Below, piece by piece: positions 1 through 7,397 of a stretch of DNA of 23,432 nucleotides. Position 1 is the first letter of the stretch. Each line of letters begins with the position of its first letter. The DNA comes from Verrucomicrobiota bacterium (GTDB lineage: Bacteria; Verrucomicrobiota; Verrucomicrobiia; Opitutales; Opitutaceae): contig JADKHC010000038.1 in assembly GCA_016721945.1 (NCBI GenBank), forward strand, positions 1-23,432, given 5' to 3'. The position numbers and the translations under genes were made by a program. The notes below the pieces were generated by a model. The model did not search any database. It worked only from the letters and a program-made list of their open reading frames with translations, and was not told the origin of the DNA.

Positions 1-305
1 CGGAAAACGACACTGACCGTGCCGCGTTGATGGAAGGCATTGACGCGGAAACGTCCGATGTTTTCAGCCGTGTACGCGAAGTCGATCTGCCCCAGGGTTT
101 CCCACTGCTGTTTAAAGATGCGTGGAACATGGTCATCGACGAAAGCCTGAGCCTCCGTGCCTGCGATCGGGTCCATATCGACGGGCTTTAAACGCCCCGA
201 GAGGCGCACATAGCCGGGCTTGTTGGATTTCACGACCACATCGCTGGCACCACTCTCAACAGCGAGTTTTAACAAGTCATTAAATATTTCAGTGTGTAGC
301 GACAT
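1..305 (-). CDS. PilT/PilU-type twitching motility ATPase, N-terminal part (partial)
   Basis: I translated the minus strand from the ATG at 303-305; the frame stays open to base 1, so the gene continues outside the window. The 101 visible residues start MSLHTEIFNDLLKLAVESGA and contain a 'SGASDVVVKSNKPGYVRLSGRL' type segment followed by 'IDFAYTAENIGRFRVNAFHQRG'. This is the arrangement of the N-terminal PAS-like domain of PilT/PilU retraction ATPases: the Gly-Ala-Ser-Asp block near residue 20, then DFAY...GRFRVN...QRG near residue 80-95. The family powers type IV pilus retraction at the inner membrane. The Walker motifs that would settle this lie beyond the edge, so PilT, PilU or a related GspE-family ATPase cannot be separated. 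It is divergent from dapA, with 82 bases between the starts. Confidence 0.8.
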   Translation of the reverse strand, partial: MSLHTEIFNDLLKLAVESGASDVVVKSNKPGYVRLSGRLKPVDMDPIAGTEAQAFVDDHVPRIFKQQWETLGQIDFAYTAENIGRFRVNAFHQRGTVSVVF

Positions 306-387
306 AGGGATATACAGGTTAAAAAACCTTGCGCCTTTGGTAAATAGGACTGGTTTCTTGTGCAAGGTATCTTCCTGTAAACGCTCA

Positions 388-1275
388 ATGAAACTCCGAC
401 CGCTCACCGGTGCCATCACCGCCCTCATCACGCCTTTTAAGAACGGCTCTGTCGCTTATGACGACCTACGCAAGCTCGTGGAGGCGCAAATCAAAGCCGG
501 TATTAACGGCCTCGTCCCCGTCGGCACCACCGGCGAATCGCCCACTCTTTCGACCGAAGAACATCTCGAAGTAATCCGCGCGGTGATCGAAGTCGCTCGC
601 GGCCGCGTGCCCGTCATCGCCGGCACAGGCTCGAACTCGACGCACGAGGCGGTCGAACTCACCCGTCAGTCGCACGAAGCCGGTGCCGATGGCATGCTCA
701 TCGTTGCTCCCTACTATAATAAGCCGAGCCAGGCTGGACTTTTCCGCCACTTCTCGGAACTCGCCGAAACCACCGACAAGCCTATCATCCTCTATTCTAT
801 ACCGGGACGTTGCGGCATCGAGATCGGCGTACCCGTCATCGAAAGCCTCCGCGCAAAGTACCCGCACGTCCGCACTATTAAGGAAGCAGGCGGTTCCGTC
901 GATCGTGTTGACCAATTGAAGCAGGCCATGGGCAAAGACATCACCGTGCTCAGCGGCGACGACAGCCTCACGCTGCCCTTCATGTCCGTCGGCGCCGAAG
1001 GCGTCATCAGCGTCGCCTCGAATCTTTTCGCCAAGGAAGTGGTTCAGCTCACTGAGCTCGCCCTCGCCAATGATTTCGCCAAAGCCGCGAAAATCCACCG
1101 CAAGCTCTACCCGATCTTCAAGACGCTCTTCATCGAGCCCAACCCGGTCCCGGTGAAAACCGCCATGGCCCACGCCGGTCGCATCGCCTCCGACGAGGTT
1201 CGTTCGCCGCTGTGCGAAATGACTAAGGCCAACCGCGAAACCCTCCTCGCCAGCCTAGCTCCCCTCGGTTTCTAA
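388..1275 (+). CDS. dapA: 4-hydroxy-tetrahydrodipicolinate synthase (DapA)
   Basis: DapA condenses pyruvate with aspartate semialdehyde, the first committed step of the lysine/diaminopimelate pathway, in the cytoplasm. From the ATG at 388 the protein is 295 residues, the usual family length. Visible motifs are GTTGES (residues 46-51, with the Thr pair of the catalytic triad), APYYNKP (107-113), YSIPGR (136-141, where YNVPGR is more common, Tyr136 catalytic) and TIKEAGG with the Schiff-base lysine Lys165. An upstream in-frame start at 220 would add 56 residues with no family similarity and would overlap the divergent ATPase gene, so I reject it. dapB follows after 7 bases, so the two are probably co-transcribed. 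Confidence 0.96.
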   Translation: MKLRPLTGAITALITPFKNGSVAYDDLRKLVEAQIKAGINGLVPVGTTGESPTLSTEEHLEVIRAVIEVARGRVPVIAGTGSNSTHEAVELTRQSHEAGADGMLIVAPYYNKPSQAGLFRHFSELAETTDKPIILYSIPGRCGIEIGVPVIESLRAKYPHVRTIKEAGGSVDRVDQLKQAMGKDITVLSGDDSLTLPFMSVGAEGVISVASNLFAKEVVQLTELALANDFAKAAKIHRKLYPIFKTLFIEPNPVPVKTAMAHAGRIASDEVRSPLCEMTKANRETLLASLAPLGF

Positions 1276-1282
1276 AACCAAT

Positions 1283-2014
1283 ATGCCGCTCCAAATCGCA
1301 CTCATCGGGGCCAAGGGCCGCATGGGCCAGGCCATCTCCGCTGCAGCACCCGCAGCAAACGCCGCCATTGCGTGGCCGCTCGACTTGGGCGACGACCTCG
1401 CCACCGGTATCCAGAAAGCGGATGCAGTGATCGATTTCAGTTTCCATAAAACCACCGCCGAGGTGATCCGCCTTTGCGCCGCCGCCCGCAAGCCCCTCGT
1501 CATCGGCACCACCGGACACTCCGCCGAGGAAAAAGCCGCGCTGCTCAAAGCTGCCGCCCAGATCCCTTGTGTCTGGTCTGGCAACTACTCCATCGGCGTG
1601 AATCTCCTCTTCGCCCTCACCCGTCGCGCCGCCAGCGTGCTCGGCTCCGACTACGACGCCGAAGTCGTGGAAATGCACCACCGTTTTAAGAAAGACGCGC
1701 CCAGCGGTACCGCGGCCCGTCTCCTCGAAATCGTCCTCGAAGAACGCAAGCTCACCTCCGCCGCGCTCCGACACGGTCGCGAAGGTATCACCGGCGAACG
1801 CACCTCCACCGAAGTCGGCATTCACTCATTGCGCGGTGGCGACGTCATCGGTGATCACACGGTCATGTTTGCCGCGCTCGGCGAACGCATCGAGCTCACG
1901 CACAAAGCCTCCGACCGTGGTATTTTCGCCAGCGGTTCGCTTCGTGCCGCTCACTGGATCGTCTCCCGCGAGCCCGGCGTGTATGACATGCAGGACGTGC
2001 TCGGCCTGAAATAA
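1283..2014 (+). CDS. dapB: 4-hydroxy-tetrahydrodipicolinate reductase (DapB)
   Basis: DapB reduces the DapA product with NAD(P)H, the second step of the diaminopimelate branch. The 243-residue protein opens with a Rossmann nucleotide-binding motif, IGAKGRMGQA (8-17), then VIDFS (49-53) and IGTTGHS (74-80). The catalytic block EMHHRFKKDAPSGTA (130-144) holds the expected His132-His133 and Lys136 and the substrate-binding SGTA. It is slightly shorter than the E. coli enzyme (273), with a reduced segment after the GxxGRMG motif. It sits directly behind dapA and 16 bases ahead of ruvA, so two lysine/peptidoglycan genes and a recombination gene share one likely transcript. Confidence 0.96.
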   Translation: MPLQIALIGAKGRMGQAISAAAPAANAAIAWPLDLGDDLATGIQKADAVIDFSFHKTTAEVIRLCAAARKPLVIGTTGHSAEEKAALLKAAAQIPCVWSGNYSIGVNLLFALTRRAASVLGSDYDAEVVEMHHRFKKDAPSGTAARLLEIVLEERKLTSAALRHGREGITGERTSTEVGIHSLRGGDVIGDHTVMFAALGERIELTHKASDRGIFASGSLRAAHWIVSREPGVYDMQDVLGLK

Positions 2015-2030
2015 CACGCCGCCCGTTTCC

Positions 2031-2642
2031 ATGATCACCTCCATCCAAGGCACGTTAACTGAAGCCACGCCGCTCCGTGCCATTGTCGAAGTCAACGGGT
2101 TCGGCTATGAGGTGAACATCCCTGTCACCACGGCGGAAAAACTTCCCGCCAGCGGCAGCACGGTAAAACTCCATACCCTCGTAATCTATCGCGAGGACGC
2201 GCAGACACTCTACGGCTTCGCCACCACCGCTGAACGCGATTTCTTCCGGTTGATGATCGAGCATGTGACCGGCATCGGCCCGAAAAGCGCGCTCACCATT
2301 ATGAGCAAACTCTCGCTATCTTCACTCGAAGCCGCGATTCGCTCGGGTGACGTCGCTACGCTCTCGAAATGCCCCGGCATCGGCAAAAAGACCGCCGAAC
2401 GCCTCGTGGTCGAACTCCGCGCAAAAGTCGGCGCGAATGGAAATCTGGATACAACGTCACTCGGTTCAGGCGCTTCCGCCGACGGACAGCCCACGGGCGA
2501 AACCAAACTCCACGACGCTATCCTCGCGCTCACCGCTCTCGGCTACAAAGCCGCGGATGCCGATGTCGCGATTCGCCGCGCCGCGCTCGCTCTCGGACCG
2601 CAGGCCACGACCGAGCAGCTCATAAAAAAGGCGCTCAGCTGA
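2031..2642 (+). CDS. ruvA: Holliday junction branch migration protein RuvA
   Basis: RuvA tetramers bind the four-way junction and load the RuvB motor during recombinational repair. The 203-residue product has the family's three parts: an OB-fold domain (1-63, starting MITSIQGTL, with VEVNGFGYEV), two helix-hairpin-helix DNA-binding motifs (VTGIGPKSAL near 79 and CPGIGKKTAERL near 114) and, after a Gly/Ser-rich linker at about 138-155, the C-terminal RuvB-contacting helices (LHDAILALTALGYK to LIKKALS). No ruvB or ruvC is adjacent. The gene ends convergent to the putative anti-sigma factor gene, 42 bases away, with no strong terminator between them. Confidence 0.96.
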   Translation: MITSIQGTLTEATPLRAIVEVNGFGYEVNIPVTTAEKLPASGSTVKLHTLVIYREDAQTLYGFATTAERDFFRLMIEHVTGIGPKSALTIMSKLSLSSLEAAIRSGDVATLSKCPGIGKKTAERLVVELRAKVGANGNLDTTSLGSGASADGQPTGETKLHDAILALTALGYKAADADVAIRRAALALGPQATTEQLIKKALS

Positions 2643-2684
2643 GCTGAACGCCGTGACACGTTGCGAAATTCGGGGCCGCTCCGT

Positions 2685-3440
2685 TTACTTCTGAAACTGG
2701 AAGGCGGCCTTCTCGTACATCTCCTGCACGGGAGTGCGGCTGCTGATAAACACCGCCGAGGTTTGCGGCAGTGAACTTGTCGATTCCGACATCAACTCCT
2801 CGGCGCTCACCGAACGCATGGGCGCGAGCTCGACATTGTTCATCCAGGCAAAATCGGGTTTCTCCTCGTTACTGGCAACAGCCTCGCCACTCGCCGTAAC
2901 CACTTTCACAGGTACAAATTGGCGAACAGGCAGCAGCGTAGTATAGAGACTGCGTGCAGCCGCCCTAGCCTGAGGCGCAGGCAAGGGAACGCTAACCGTT
3001 TGCTCGGACGGCACCGTTGCTTCAGCCACCGCCACTGCAATCGGACTCGGCGTCGTGACTGCCGGTGCGGTTACCGCAACCGGCACCGCGGTCTGCACCG
3101 GAGATTGCCGAACCAACACAAAAGCGACACAAGCAGCCATCGCCGCGAGGCCAAAGCCAAAGGCACCGCGTTGACGCCAAGGCGTGCGGCGTTCCGGGAA
3201 AGCCACGACCTTGCGATCCGCTTCTGCCAGTGCCCGGGAAAGTTGGGAGGAAGACGGAGCGTCCTGGCACTGCTGCTCGAACAACTGAGCGCACGCTTTC
3301 TGCATGCGGCAGTACTGATTGTAAGTCCGTCGACGTTCTGGGTTGTGCTGAATTTCAGCCTCCAACTCAGTGGCCTCAACGGCGGTCAATTGTTGATCGA
3401 CGTAGAGGTTGATCAGTTCGATAAAGCGGGATTCTTTCAT
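2685..3440 (-). CDS. Putative membrane-anchored anti-sigma factor
   Basis: The start ATG overlaps the TGA stop of the ECF sigma gene upstream as ATGA, the translational coupling typical of sigma/anti-sigma pairs. The 251-residue protein has a short N-terminal cytoplasmic domain of helical character (1-80, beginning MKESRFIELINLYVDQQLTA), one predicted membrane helix at about 92-110 (FGFGLAAMAACVAFVLV), then an Ala/Pro/Val/Thr-rich periplasmic stretch. The N-terminal part resembles the anti-sigma domain in position and helix pattern, but the classical zinc motif HxxxCxxC is not present; only Tyr40, Cys44 and Cys50 lie in that area. Function is inferred from context and topology rather than from a recognised signature. 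Confidence 0.7.
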   Translation of the reverse strand: MKESRFIELINLYVDQQLTAVEATELEAEIQHNPERRRTYNQYCRMQKACAQLFEQQCQDAPSSSQLSRALAEADRKVVAFPERRTPWRQRGAFGFGLAAMAACVAFVLVRQSPVQTAVPVAVTAPAVTTPSPIAVAVAEATVPSEQTVSVPLPAPQARAAARSLYTTLLPVRQFVPVKVVTASGEAVASNEEKPDFAWMNNVELAPMRSVSAEELMSESTSSLPQTSAVFISSRTPVQEMYEKAAFQFQK

Positions 3441-4039
3441 TTAAATTCGTCTCCTAATTTGGCGCGTAAGGCCTCGCGAGCTCTGGCAATCCGGCTTTTC
3501 ACCGTGCCGACCGAGATGTCGAGGATTGCGGCAATTTCTTCGTAAGATAGATTTTTAACGTTTCTGAGGATCAAGATTTCGCGGTGTTTCGCACCCAGCT
3601 TATCCATTCCGACCGCGATGCGGTCCACGAGTTCCTGCGTAATAGTTGCATCTTCGGGAGTTTCTAACTCCGCACTAAAAACTTCGGATAACGGCGTGCT
3701 ATTGTCGTCACTCACGGGTTGGTCGAAAGACACAGTCTTGTCGCGTTTGCGCCGCCACCAATACCAATACCGATTACGCGCGAGATTTGTCGCGATCTGG
3801 TAAAGCCACGTGGAAAACGCGGCTTCTCCGCGGAAATTAACGAGCCCTCGATGCGCGCGGATAAACGCGTCCTGAGTAACCTCCTCGGCGTCCTGCTGGT
3901 TGCGCAATAACTGGTGTACCATCGCATAAATACGATCCCAGTAGCGCGAAACCATTTCATTGAATGCCGCCTGATCGCCGTTTTTAAAACGGTCGACCAA
4001 TACGCGGTCAAAGGCCACTTCTTGTGCTTTCGTTGACAT
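3437..4039 (-). CDS. ECF-type RNA polymerase sigma factor (RpoE-like)
   Basis: About 200 residues from the ATG at 4037-4039. Region 2 is clear: FKNGDQAAFNEMVSRYWDRI, then DAEEVTQDAFIRAH (the -10 recognition and core-binding helices) and FSTWLYQIATNLARNRYWYW. Region 4 is clear: GAKHREILILRN, LSYEEIAAILDISVGTVKSR, the -35-binding helix-turn-helix. No extra C-terminal domain is present. A GTG at 4084 in the same frame would add 15 residues; neither start has a clear Shine-Dalgarno sequence, and the ATG gives the normal family start. The downstream gene overlaps by four bases and probably encodes its membrane anti-sigma factor, so the pair likely responds to an envelope signal. Confidence 0.93.
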   Translation of the reverse strand: MSTKAQEVAFDRVLVDRFKNGDQAAFNEMVSRYWDRIYAMVHQLLRNQQDAEEVTQDAFIRAHRGLVNFRGEAAFSTWLYQIATNLARNRYWYWWRRKRDKTVSFDQPVSDDNSTPLSEVFSAELETPEDATITQELVDRIAVGMDKLGAKHREILILRNVKNLSYEEIAAILDISVGTVKSRIARAREALRAKLGDEFK

Positions 4040-4269
4040 TCGATCAACGGAAGTTTGATGGGTATACTTTTCTATTGTTCCCACTTTTTTAGATGTGGCA
4101 GAGATGGACTTAAGAAAATGCGGACGTTGCCGCGAGAAACGGCATGGTCAGCCCAAGCAAGGGGCATTCGCCAGAATAAATTATCGCAACAACCTGCATT
4201 ACCTTCGAAAAAATCCTTGCAAAGATTCGCGAGGGAAACGTATTCACCTGCCTCTTTCGGTTGGTCGCT
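4040..4269. other. Intergenic region between sigma factor and tRNA-Lys
   Basis: About 230 bases with no convincing gene. Short open frames across it run into the tRNA and have no family similarity. It must hold the promoter of the sigma/anti-sigma pair (leftward) and of the tRNA (rightward). The A/T-rich part at 4075-4090 precedes the sigma gene. Confidence 0.5.
4217..4246 (+). promoter_or_regulatory. Possible sigma-70 promoter of tRNA-Lys
   Basis: TTGCAA at 4217-4222 (4 of 6 to TTGACA) and TATTCA at 4241-4246 (weak to TATAAT) are 18 bases apart and end 23 bases before the tRNA. The spacing fits, the -10 is poor; this is a guess from position and pattern. Confidence 0.3.
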
Positions 4270-4344
4270 GGGTTGGTAGCTCAATGGTAGAGCAGCGTCC
4301 TTTTAAGTCGTTGGTTCCGGGTTCAAATCCCGGCCAACCCACCA
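4270..4344 (+). tRNA. tRNA-Lys (anticodon TTT), CCA encoded
   Basis: The acceptor arms GGGTTGG (4270-4276) and CCAACCC (4334-4340) pair perfectly, followed by discriminator A and an encoded CCA (4342-4344). The D stem is GCTC/GAGC, and the T arm is CCGGG-TTCAAAT-CCCGG. The anticodon loop CTTTTAA (4300-4306) places TTT at 4302-4304, so it reads AAA/AAG. The anticodon stem has one T-T mismatch (4298/4308) and one G-T wobble. The signal-peptidase-like gene converges from the right, its stop lying 28 bases away. Confidence 0.96.
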
Positions 4345-4371
4345 CCGAAACCCTTGGCGGGGGAGAAACGA

Positions 4372-4941
4372 TCACGGCTCCTCCGCTGCAAATGACGCGT
4401 AGATAACGCCTAATAGATTTTCACGCGTTACCAATTCCTGGTCTACGTTTTCGTTATTGAGCCCTTGCACACGCCAGCCGCGGGCTTTCTTTTCCAAAAT
4501 CTGGTGCACCACCTGATGACCTTTGCGGCTCATATAGGCCACGGTCATGCCCGGCTTCAGGTCTTCATAGGCGATTTTACTGATCACAACCATCGTGTTG
4601 CTGCCAAAAACCGGTTGCATCGATCCGCCTGAGCCCGCTGCTGAAGCCCGCCCTTCGCCCATGGAGGCAACGAGCTCAGCGTCCTTCCAAGCTTGCACCC
4701 GAGTCGTGTTCGTCGAGGGCACGAGCTTCGCCGTCGCCTCGCGGGTTGGCGTCGGCAGTGTCTGCGTTGCGGGCGCTGCCACAGGTTTCGCGGGGGCAAC
4801 GCTCGCTGCGGCTGTGGTTGCCGCGACAGCGGCTGGCTGCGCAGCATTATTGTTCGCGGTGTCCGTGTCAGCGGCCGAGCAGACCAAGGCAGCGGCCCCG
4901 ATCCACAAAATTCGGAAATGCCGAGGGTAACGGTGTTTCAT
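4372..4941 (-). CDS. Exported S24/S26 signal-peptidase-like protein
   Basis: 189 residues from the ATG at 4939-4941 (an earlier in-frame start at 4980 adds 13 residues that would precede the charged n-region, so I chose the later one). The N-terminus MKHRYPRHFR followed by ILWIGAAALVCSA is a signal peptide; Cys21 is not in a proper lipobox. Residues 28-75 are an Ala/Pro/Thr-rich linker. The C-terminal half carries the S26 pattern: SGGSMQP with candidate nucleophile Ser107, then LKPGMTVAYMS (128-138), VVHQIL with His146 and GLNNENVDQ (160-168), ending NLLGVIYASF. The His in VVHQIL matches the Ser-His type (SipW/archaeal-like) rather than the Ser-Lys type of standard LepB. A normal signal peptidase is membrane-anchored; this one looks secreted with a spacer, so its substrate and activity are open. 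Confidence 0.72.
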   Translation of the reverse strand: MKHRYPRHFRILWIGAAALVCSAADTDTANNNAAQPAAVAATTAAASVAPAKPVAAPATQTLPTPTREATAKLVPSTNTTRVQAWKDAELVASMGEGRASAAGSGGSMQPVFGSNTMVVISKIAYEDLKPGMTVAYMSRKGHQVVHQILEKKARGWRVQGLNNENVDQELVTRENLLGVIYASFAAEEP

Positions 4942-5099
4942 AATGAGTTTCACCACTCTACTAAACGGACATAGGAGCATTTGCTTGAGTCTGACTTGTT
5001 AAATCCTTGTAAAAAACGTTTAAGTCGCGCACGGGAATGAGTTTTCACTCAAAATATAGGGAGTTTCCGCCGTAGGCATAGGGAACTGACGCAAGAACT

Positions 5100-5747
5100 A
5101 TGAAACGACTCGTTATCATCGAAGACCAGACTGCCATCCGTGAAATGCTGGTCGAAATTCTCCGCTCAGATCCGAACTACCAACTCGTTGGTGAGAGCGG
5201 TGATGGCCAAAACGCATATAACCTGTGCATGGAGGTAAAGCCCGACGTGATCGTGCTCGATGCCAAGCTGCCCGGACTCAATGGCGTCGACGTCCTCCGC
5301 CGTCTCGGCAAACAATTTAAAAACTTACGTGTATTGGTTTTCTCGGGTCACGAGAACCCCGTCCTCGTCCGCGAAATGCTCGAAGCGGGCGCCCATGGTT
5401 TCGTTGAAAAAACCGCCGGTCTCACCGAGTTCAAAAAAGGTCTGGAGACTGTCGCGAACGGCGGCACGTACTTCGGCCCAGCCGTCGCTGCCCTGCTCCG
5501 CAACGTCGTGGCCAATCCCGCCGCGAGCAATACCGCCGATTTTCTCACCGATCGTGAACGCGAAATCCTTCAGCTCGTCGCCGAAAGCAACAGCACCAAG
5601 GAAATCGCCTCCAAGCTCGGCATCAGCGTCAAGACGGTGGATAACCACCGCACGAACCTGATGCGCAAGCTCAACCTCCATGACGTCGCGAGTCTGACCC
5701 GCTACGCCCTCGAGGTCGGTCTGATCGAGCCGAAGAAAATGGCCTGA
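5100..5747 (+). CDS. NarL/FixJ (LuxR)-type response regulator
   Basis: 215 residues. The receiver domain (1-120) has the acidic pair Glu8-Asp9, phospho-acceptor Asp54 in VIVLDAKLPG, Ser82 in VFSGH and Lys104 in VEKTAG, i.e. all active-site residues. The C-terminal LuxR helix-turn-helix (about 148-210) reads LTDREREILQLVAESNSTKE, IASKLGISVKTVDNHRTNLM, RKLNLHDVASL. It is a DNA-binding regulator of a two-component system. No kinase gene is adjacent, so its partner is elsewhere; the sensor kinase at the right edge is 16 kb away and is no special candidate. The leader 4942-5099 is A/T-rich and probably holds its promoter. The stop codon touches that of the next, convergent gene. Confidence 0.95.
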   Translation: MKRLVIIEDQTAIREMLVEILRSDPNYQLVGESGDGQNAYNLCMEVKPDVIVLDAKLPGLNGVDVLRRLGKQFKNLRVLVFSGHENPVLVREMLEAGAHGFVEKTAGLTEFKKGLETVANGGTYFGPAVAALLRNVVANPAASNTADFLTDREREILQLVAESNSTKEIASKLGISVKTVDNHRTNLMRKLNLHDVASLTRYALEVGLIEPKKMA

Positions 5748-6605
5748 TCAGTCGAGCGACCGCAAAGCTTGCCGGTAGCGATCAGTTAAGACTGCGATCA
5801 CCCGTTGGTCGCTGGCAATTGTTTCGGTTAAATATGTCCGCAATTCCGGACGTCCCTGCCGCGCCTCCGCGCAGATACGCGCTACATCGCCATCCGGCCC
5901 GGCGTGACGCCCGGGTGAAAGAAATTGCAGCGCCACGACCACATCGCCCCGATCAAACGGCGGCGTGCGCAGCCGCTCCGCAAGTAAAGGATCGTTGAAC
6001 GCGTAATCCGGTCCCGCCCGTTTCTCCATCGAAGCGACGGCCACAGTCTCCACCTCGTCGGCCAGCAACGTTTGCATCTGGTGCCCAAGAAAATCGCGCA
6101 CCGCTGTCACAGTGCGCTGCGGGCTGCCGTGATCGACCAGCACGATTTTCGGCTGTAACAGCTTTTCGGTTACAACTTGTCGGCGCACCGCGTCGGCGAG
6201 CGCCTGAGCGATGCGGTTGTCGGTTTCGACTGGATCGACCAGCCTGCGCGCCAAACGCAATCGGGCCTGCGGGAATTTTTTCGCCAGTGCCCTCAGCCGC
6301 TCGGGCACATAGTCGGTCAATGCTCCACTCGGTCCGAAAAATAATGGTAAAACCACCACTTCGGCCTCCGGCTGCGTCGCCAAAAACTCGTTTAGCGCCG
6401 GTTCGAGCAGCTGTGCTGGTTGCCCGCCAAGCCCTGCCACATCCACCGCGCTCGAATGCAGGAGCGAAACGGCGCGCACCTCGATACCCAGTTCCGCTGC
6501 GAGCTGCCGGGCCGTTACGCGCAGGCTTAAAGTCGAAGCCGGACGCAAAGAACCATTGTCAAAAAGGAAACAGACAGGTGATTTATGCGGTTGCTCTACG
6601 TGCAT
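5748..6605 (-). CDS. CbiX/SirB-like two-domain protein
   Basis: 285 residues forming two related halves. The second half (about 153-250) has the CbiX signature: LVDHGSPQ with His159 and FLSPGRHAGPDGD with His234, the two metal-ligand histidines of sirohydrochlorin chelatases. The first half (about 10-108) follows the same pattern (CFLFDNGSLRP, VVVLPLFFGPSGAL) but has Asn17 where the first His should be and no His in the second motif, so it looks like a degenerate copy. Family members insert cobalt, nickel or iron into sirohydrochlorin in the cytoplasm. No cobalamin or siroheme gene is in view, so substrate and metal are unknown. Confidence 0.75.
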   Translation of the reverse strand: MHVEQPHKSPVCFLFDNGSLRPASTLSLRVTARQLAAELGIEVRAVSLLHSSAVDVAGLGGQPAQLLEPALNEFLATQPEAEVVVLPLFFGPSGALTDYVPERLRALAKKFPQARLRLARRLVDPVETDNRIAQALADAVRRQVVTEKLLQPKIVLVDHGSPQRTVTAVRDFLGHQMQTLLADEVETVAVASMEKRAGPDYAFNDPLLAERLRTPPFDRGDVVVALQFLSPGRHAGPDGDVARICAEARQGRPELRTYLTETIASDQRVIAVLTDRYRQALRSLD

Positions 6606-6673
6606 TTGCTAGGATTAAGACTTGCCCACCCAAATCCATTGATCAATAAGGTCAACCCACCGACTTACTTCTC

Positions 6674-7222
6674 ATGAATCTCTCCAAGAAACTTTTTATT
6701 GTTCTCGCCTGCACGCTGGTTGTTTTCACTGGCTGCTTAAAGAAACCCCAACGTCCCTCCGTTGAGCAAACTATGGGCGGTCAGGGCACAGGTCTCAATC
6801 CAAGCGACGTGAGCGGTTTGACCGATGCTTCGGCCGCGACGTTGACCTCTCGCGGCGATGGCGTGATCGAGACTGAGGACATGATCAAAGGTCTGCTGAA
6901 GCCGGTTTATTTCGATTTCGACAAATCCAACATCAAGGAAGGCGAACGCGCGAAGCTTCAGGCCGCCAAGGAATATCTTGAGCAGCACCCTGAGCACCGC
7001 CTCCTCCTCGAAGGTCACGCTGACTGGCGCGGCACCGCCGAGTACAATCTCGGCCTCGGTGATCGTCGTGCCAATGCCGCCAAGAGCTACCTCGGCAAGA
7101 TCGGCGTCACAGCGACCAAGAACGAAACCCTTTCCAAGGGCAGCCTCGAAGCCAAAGAAAAAGGCACAAGCGAAGAGATGTCCAACGACCGTCGCGTCGA
7201 GATCATCATCCTGAAAAAGTAA
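6674..7222 (+). CDS. Pal-like OmpA-family peptidoglycan-associated lipoprotein
   Basis: 182 residues. The lipoprotein signal peptide MNLSKKLFIVLACTLVVFTG ends in the lipobox FTG-Cys21. After a linker rich in small residues, an OmpA domain runs from about 75 to the end: VYFDFDKSNIKEGE, LLLEGHADWRGTAEYNLGLG, RRANAAKSYL, and the terminal SNDRRVEIIIL. The conserved Asp and Arg of NLGLGDRRA and DRRVE bind diaminopimelate in Pal proteins. It anchors the outer membrane to peptidoglycan, normally with the Tol system, but no tol gene is adjacent. In E. coli Pal the motif is GHADERGT; here DWRGT. A strong terminator follows. Confidence 0.92.
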   Translation: MNLSKKLFIVLACTLVVFTGCLKKPQRPSVEQTMGGQGTGLNPSDVSGLTDASAATLTSRGDGVIETEDMIKGLLKPVYFDFDKSNIKEGERAKLQAAKEYLEQHPEHRLLLEGHADWRGTAEYNLGLGDRRANAAKSYLGKIGVTATKNETLSKGSLEAKEKGTSEEMSNDRRVEIIILKK

Positions 7223-7244
7223 TCAGTCGCCAAATTTTCAATAC

Positions 7245-7273
7245 AAAGCCCCGGAGTAATCCGGGGCTTTTTT
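7245..7273 (+). terminator. Rho-independent terminator after the Pal-like gene
   Basis: AAAGCCCCGGA (7245-7255), loop GTAA, TCCGGGGCTTT (7260-7270), then further T residues to 7273: an 11-bp perfect stem with a T-tract, 22 bases after the stop codon. Confidence 0.93.
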
Positions 7274-7298
7274 GTGTCATCAAAAATCAGCAGTATTG

Positions 7299-7377
7299 AA
7301 TCTGGAACTCAGGAACTCTGGAACGGAAGACTGATTGCTGATTCGAGGTCTTTTCCAGCGTTCCTGAGTTCCAGATT
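7299..7377. repeat. Long inverted repeat (25-bp arms, 1 mismatch)
   Basis: The left arm (7299-7323, beginning AATCTGGAACTCAGGAAC) and the right arm (7353-7377) are reverse complements except for one base; 29 bases separate them. It contains internal near-repeats of GGAACT. It lies between the terminator of the Pal-like gene and the convergent 3' end of the dipeptidase gene, with no coding role, and has the look of a dispersed palindromic element. Confidence 0.85.
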
Positions 7378-7397
7378 AATTGATTATTATTCCGTCG

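Noticed and set aside
220..387. Longer dapA start giving a 56-residue N-terminal extension
   Set aside because: The extension has no DapA similarity and overlaps the divergent PilT/PilU-like gene on the opposite strand; the ATG at 388 gives the normal enzyme.
306..387. Lysine riboswitch ahead of dapA
   Set aside because: Only 82 bases separate the two divergent starts, too short for the five-helix lysine aptamer, and none of its conserved core is seen.
466..1173. 235-residue antisense frame opposite dapA
   Set aside because: Shadow of dapA, no motif.
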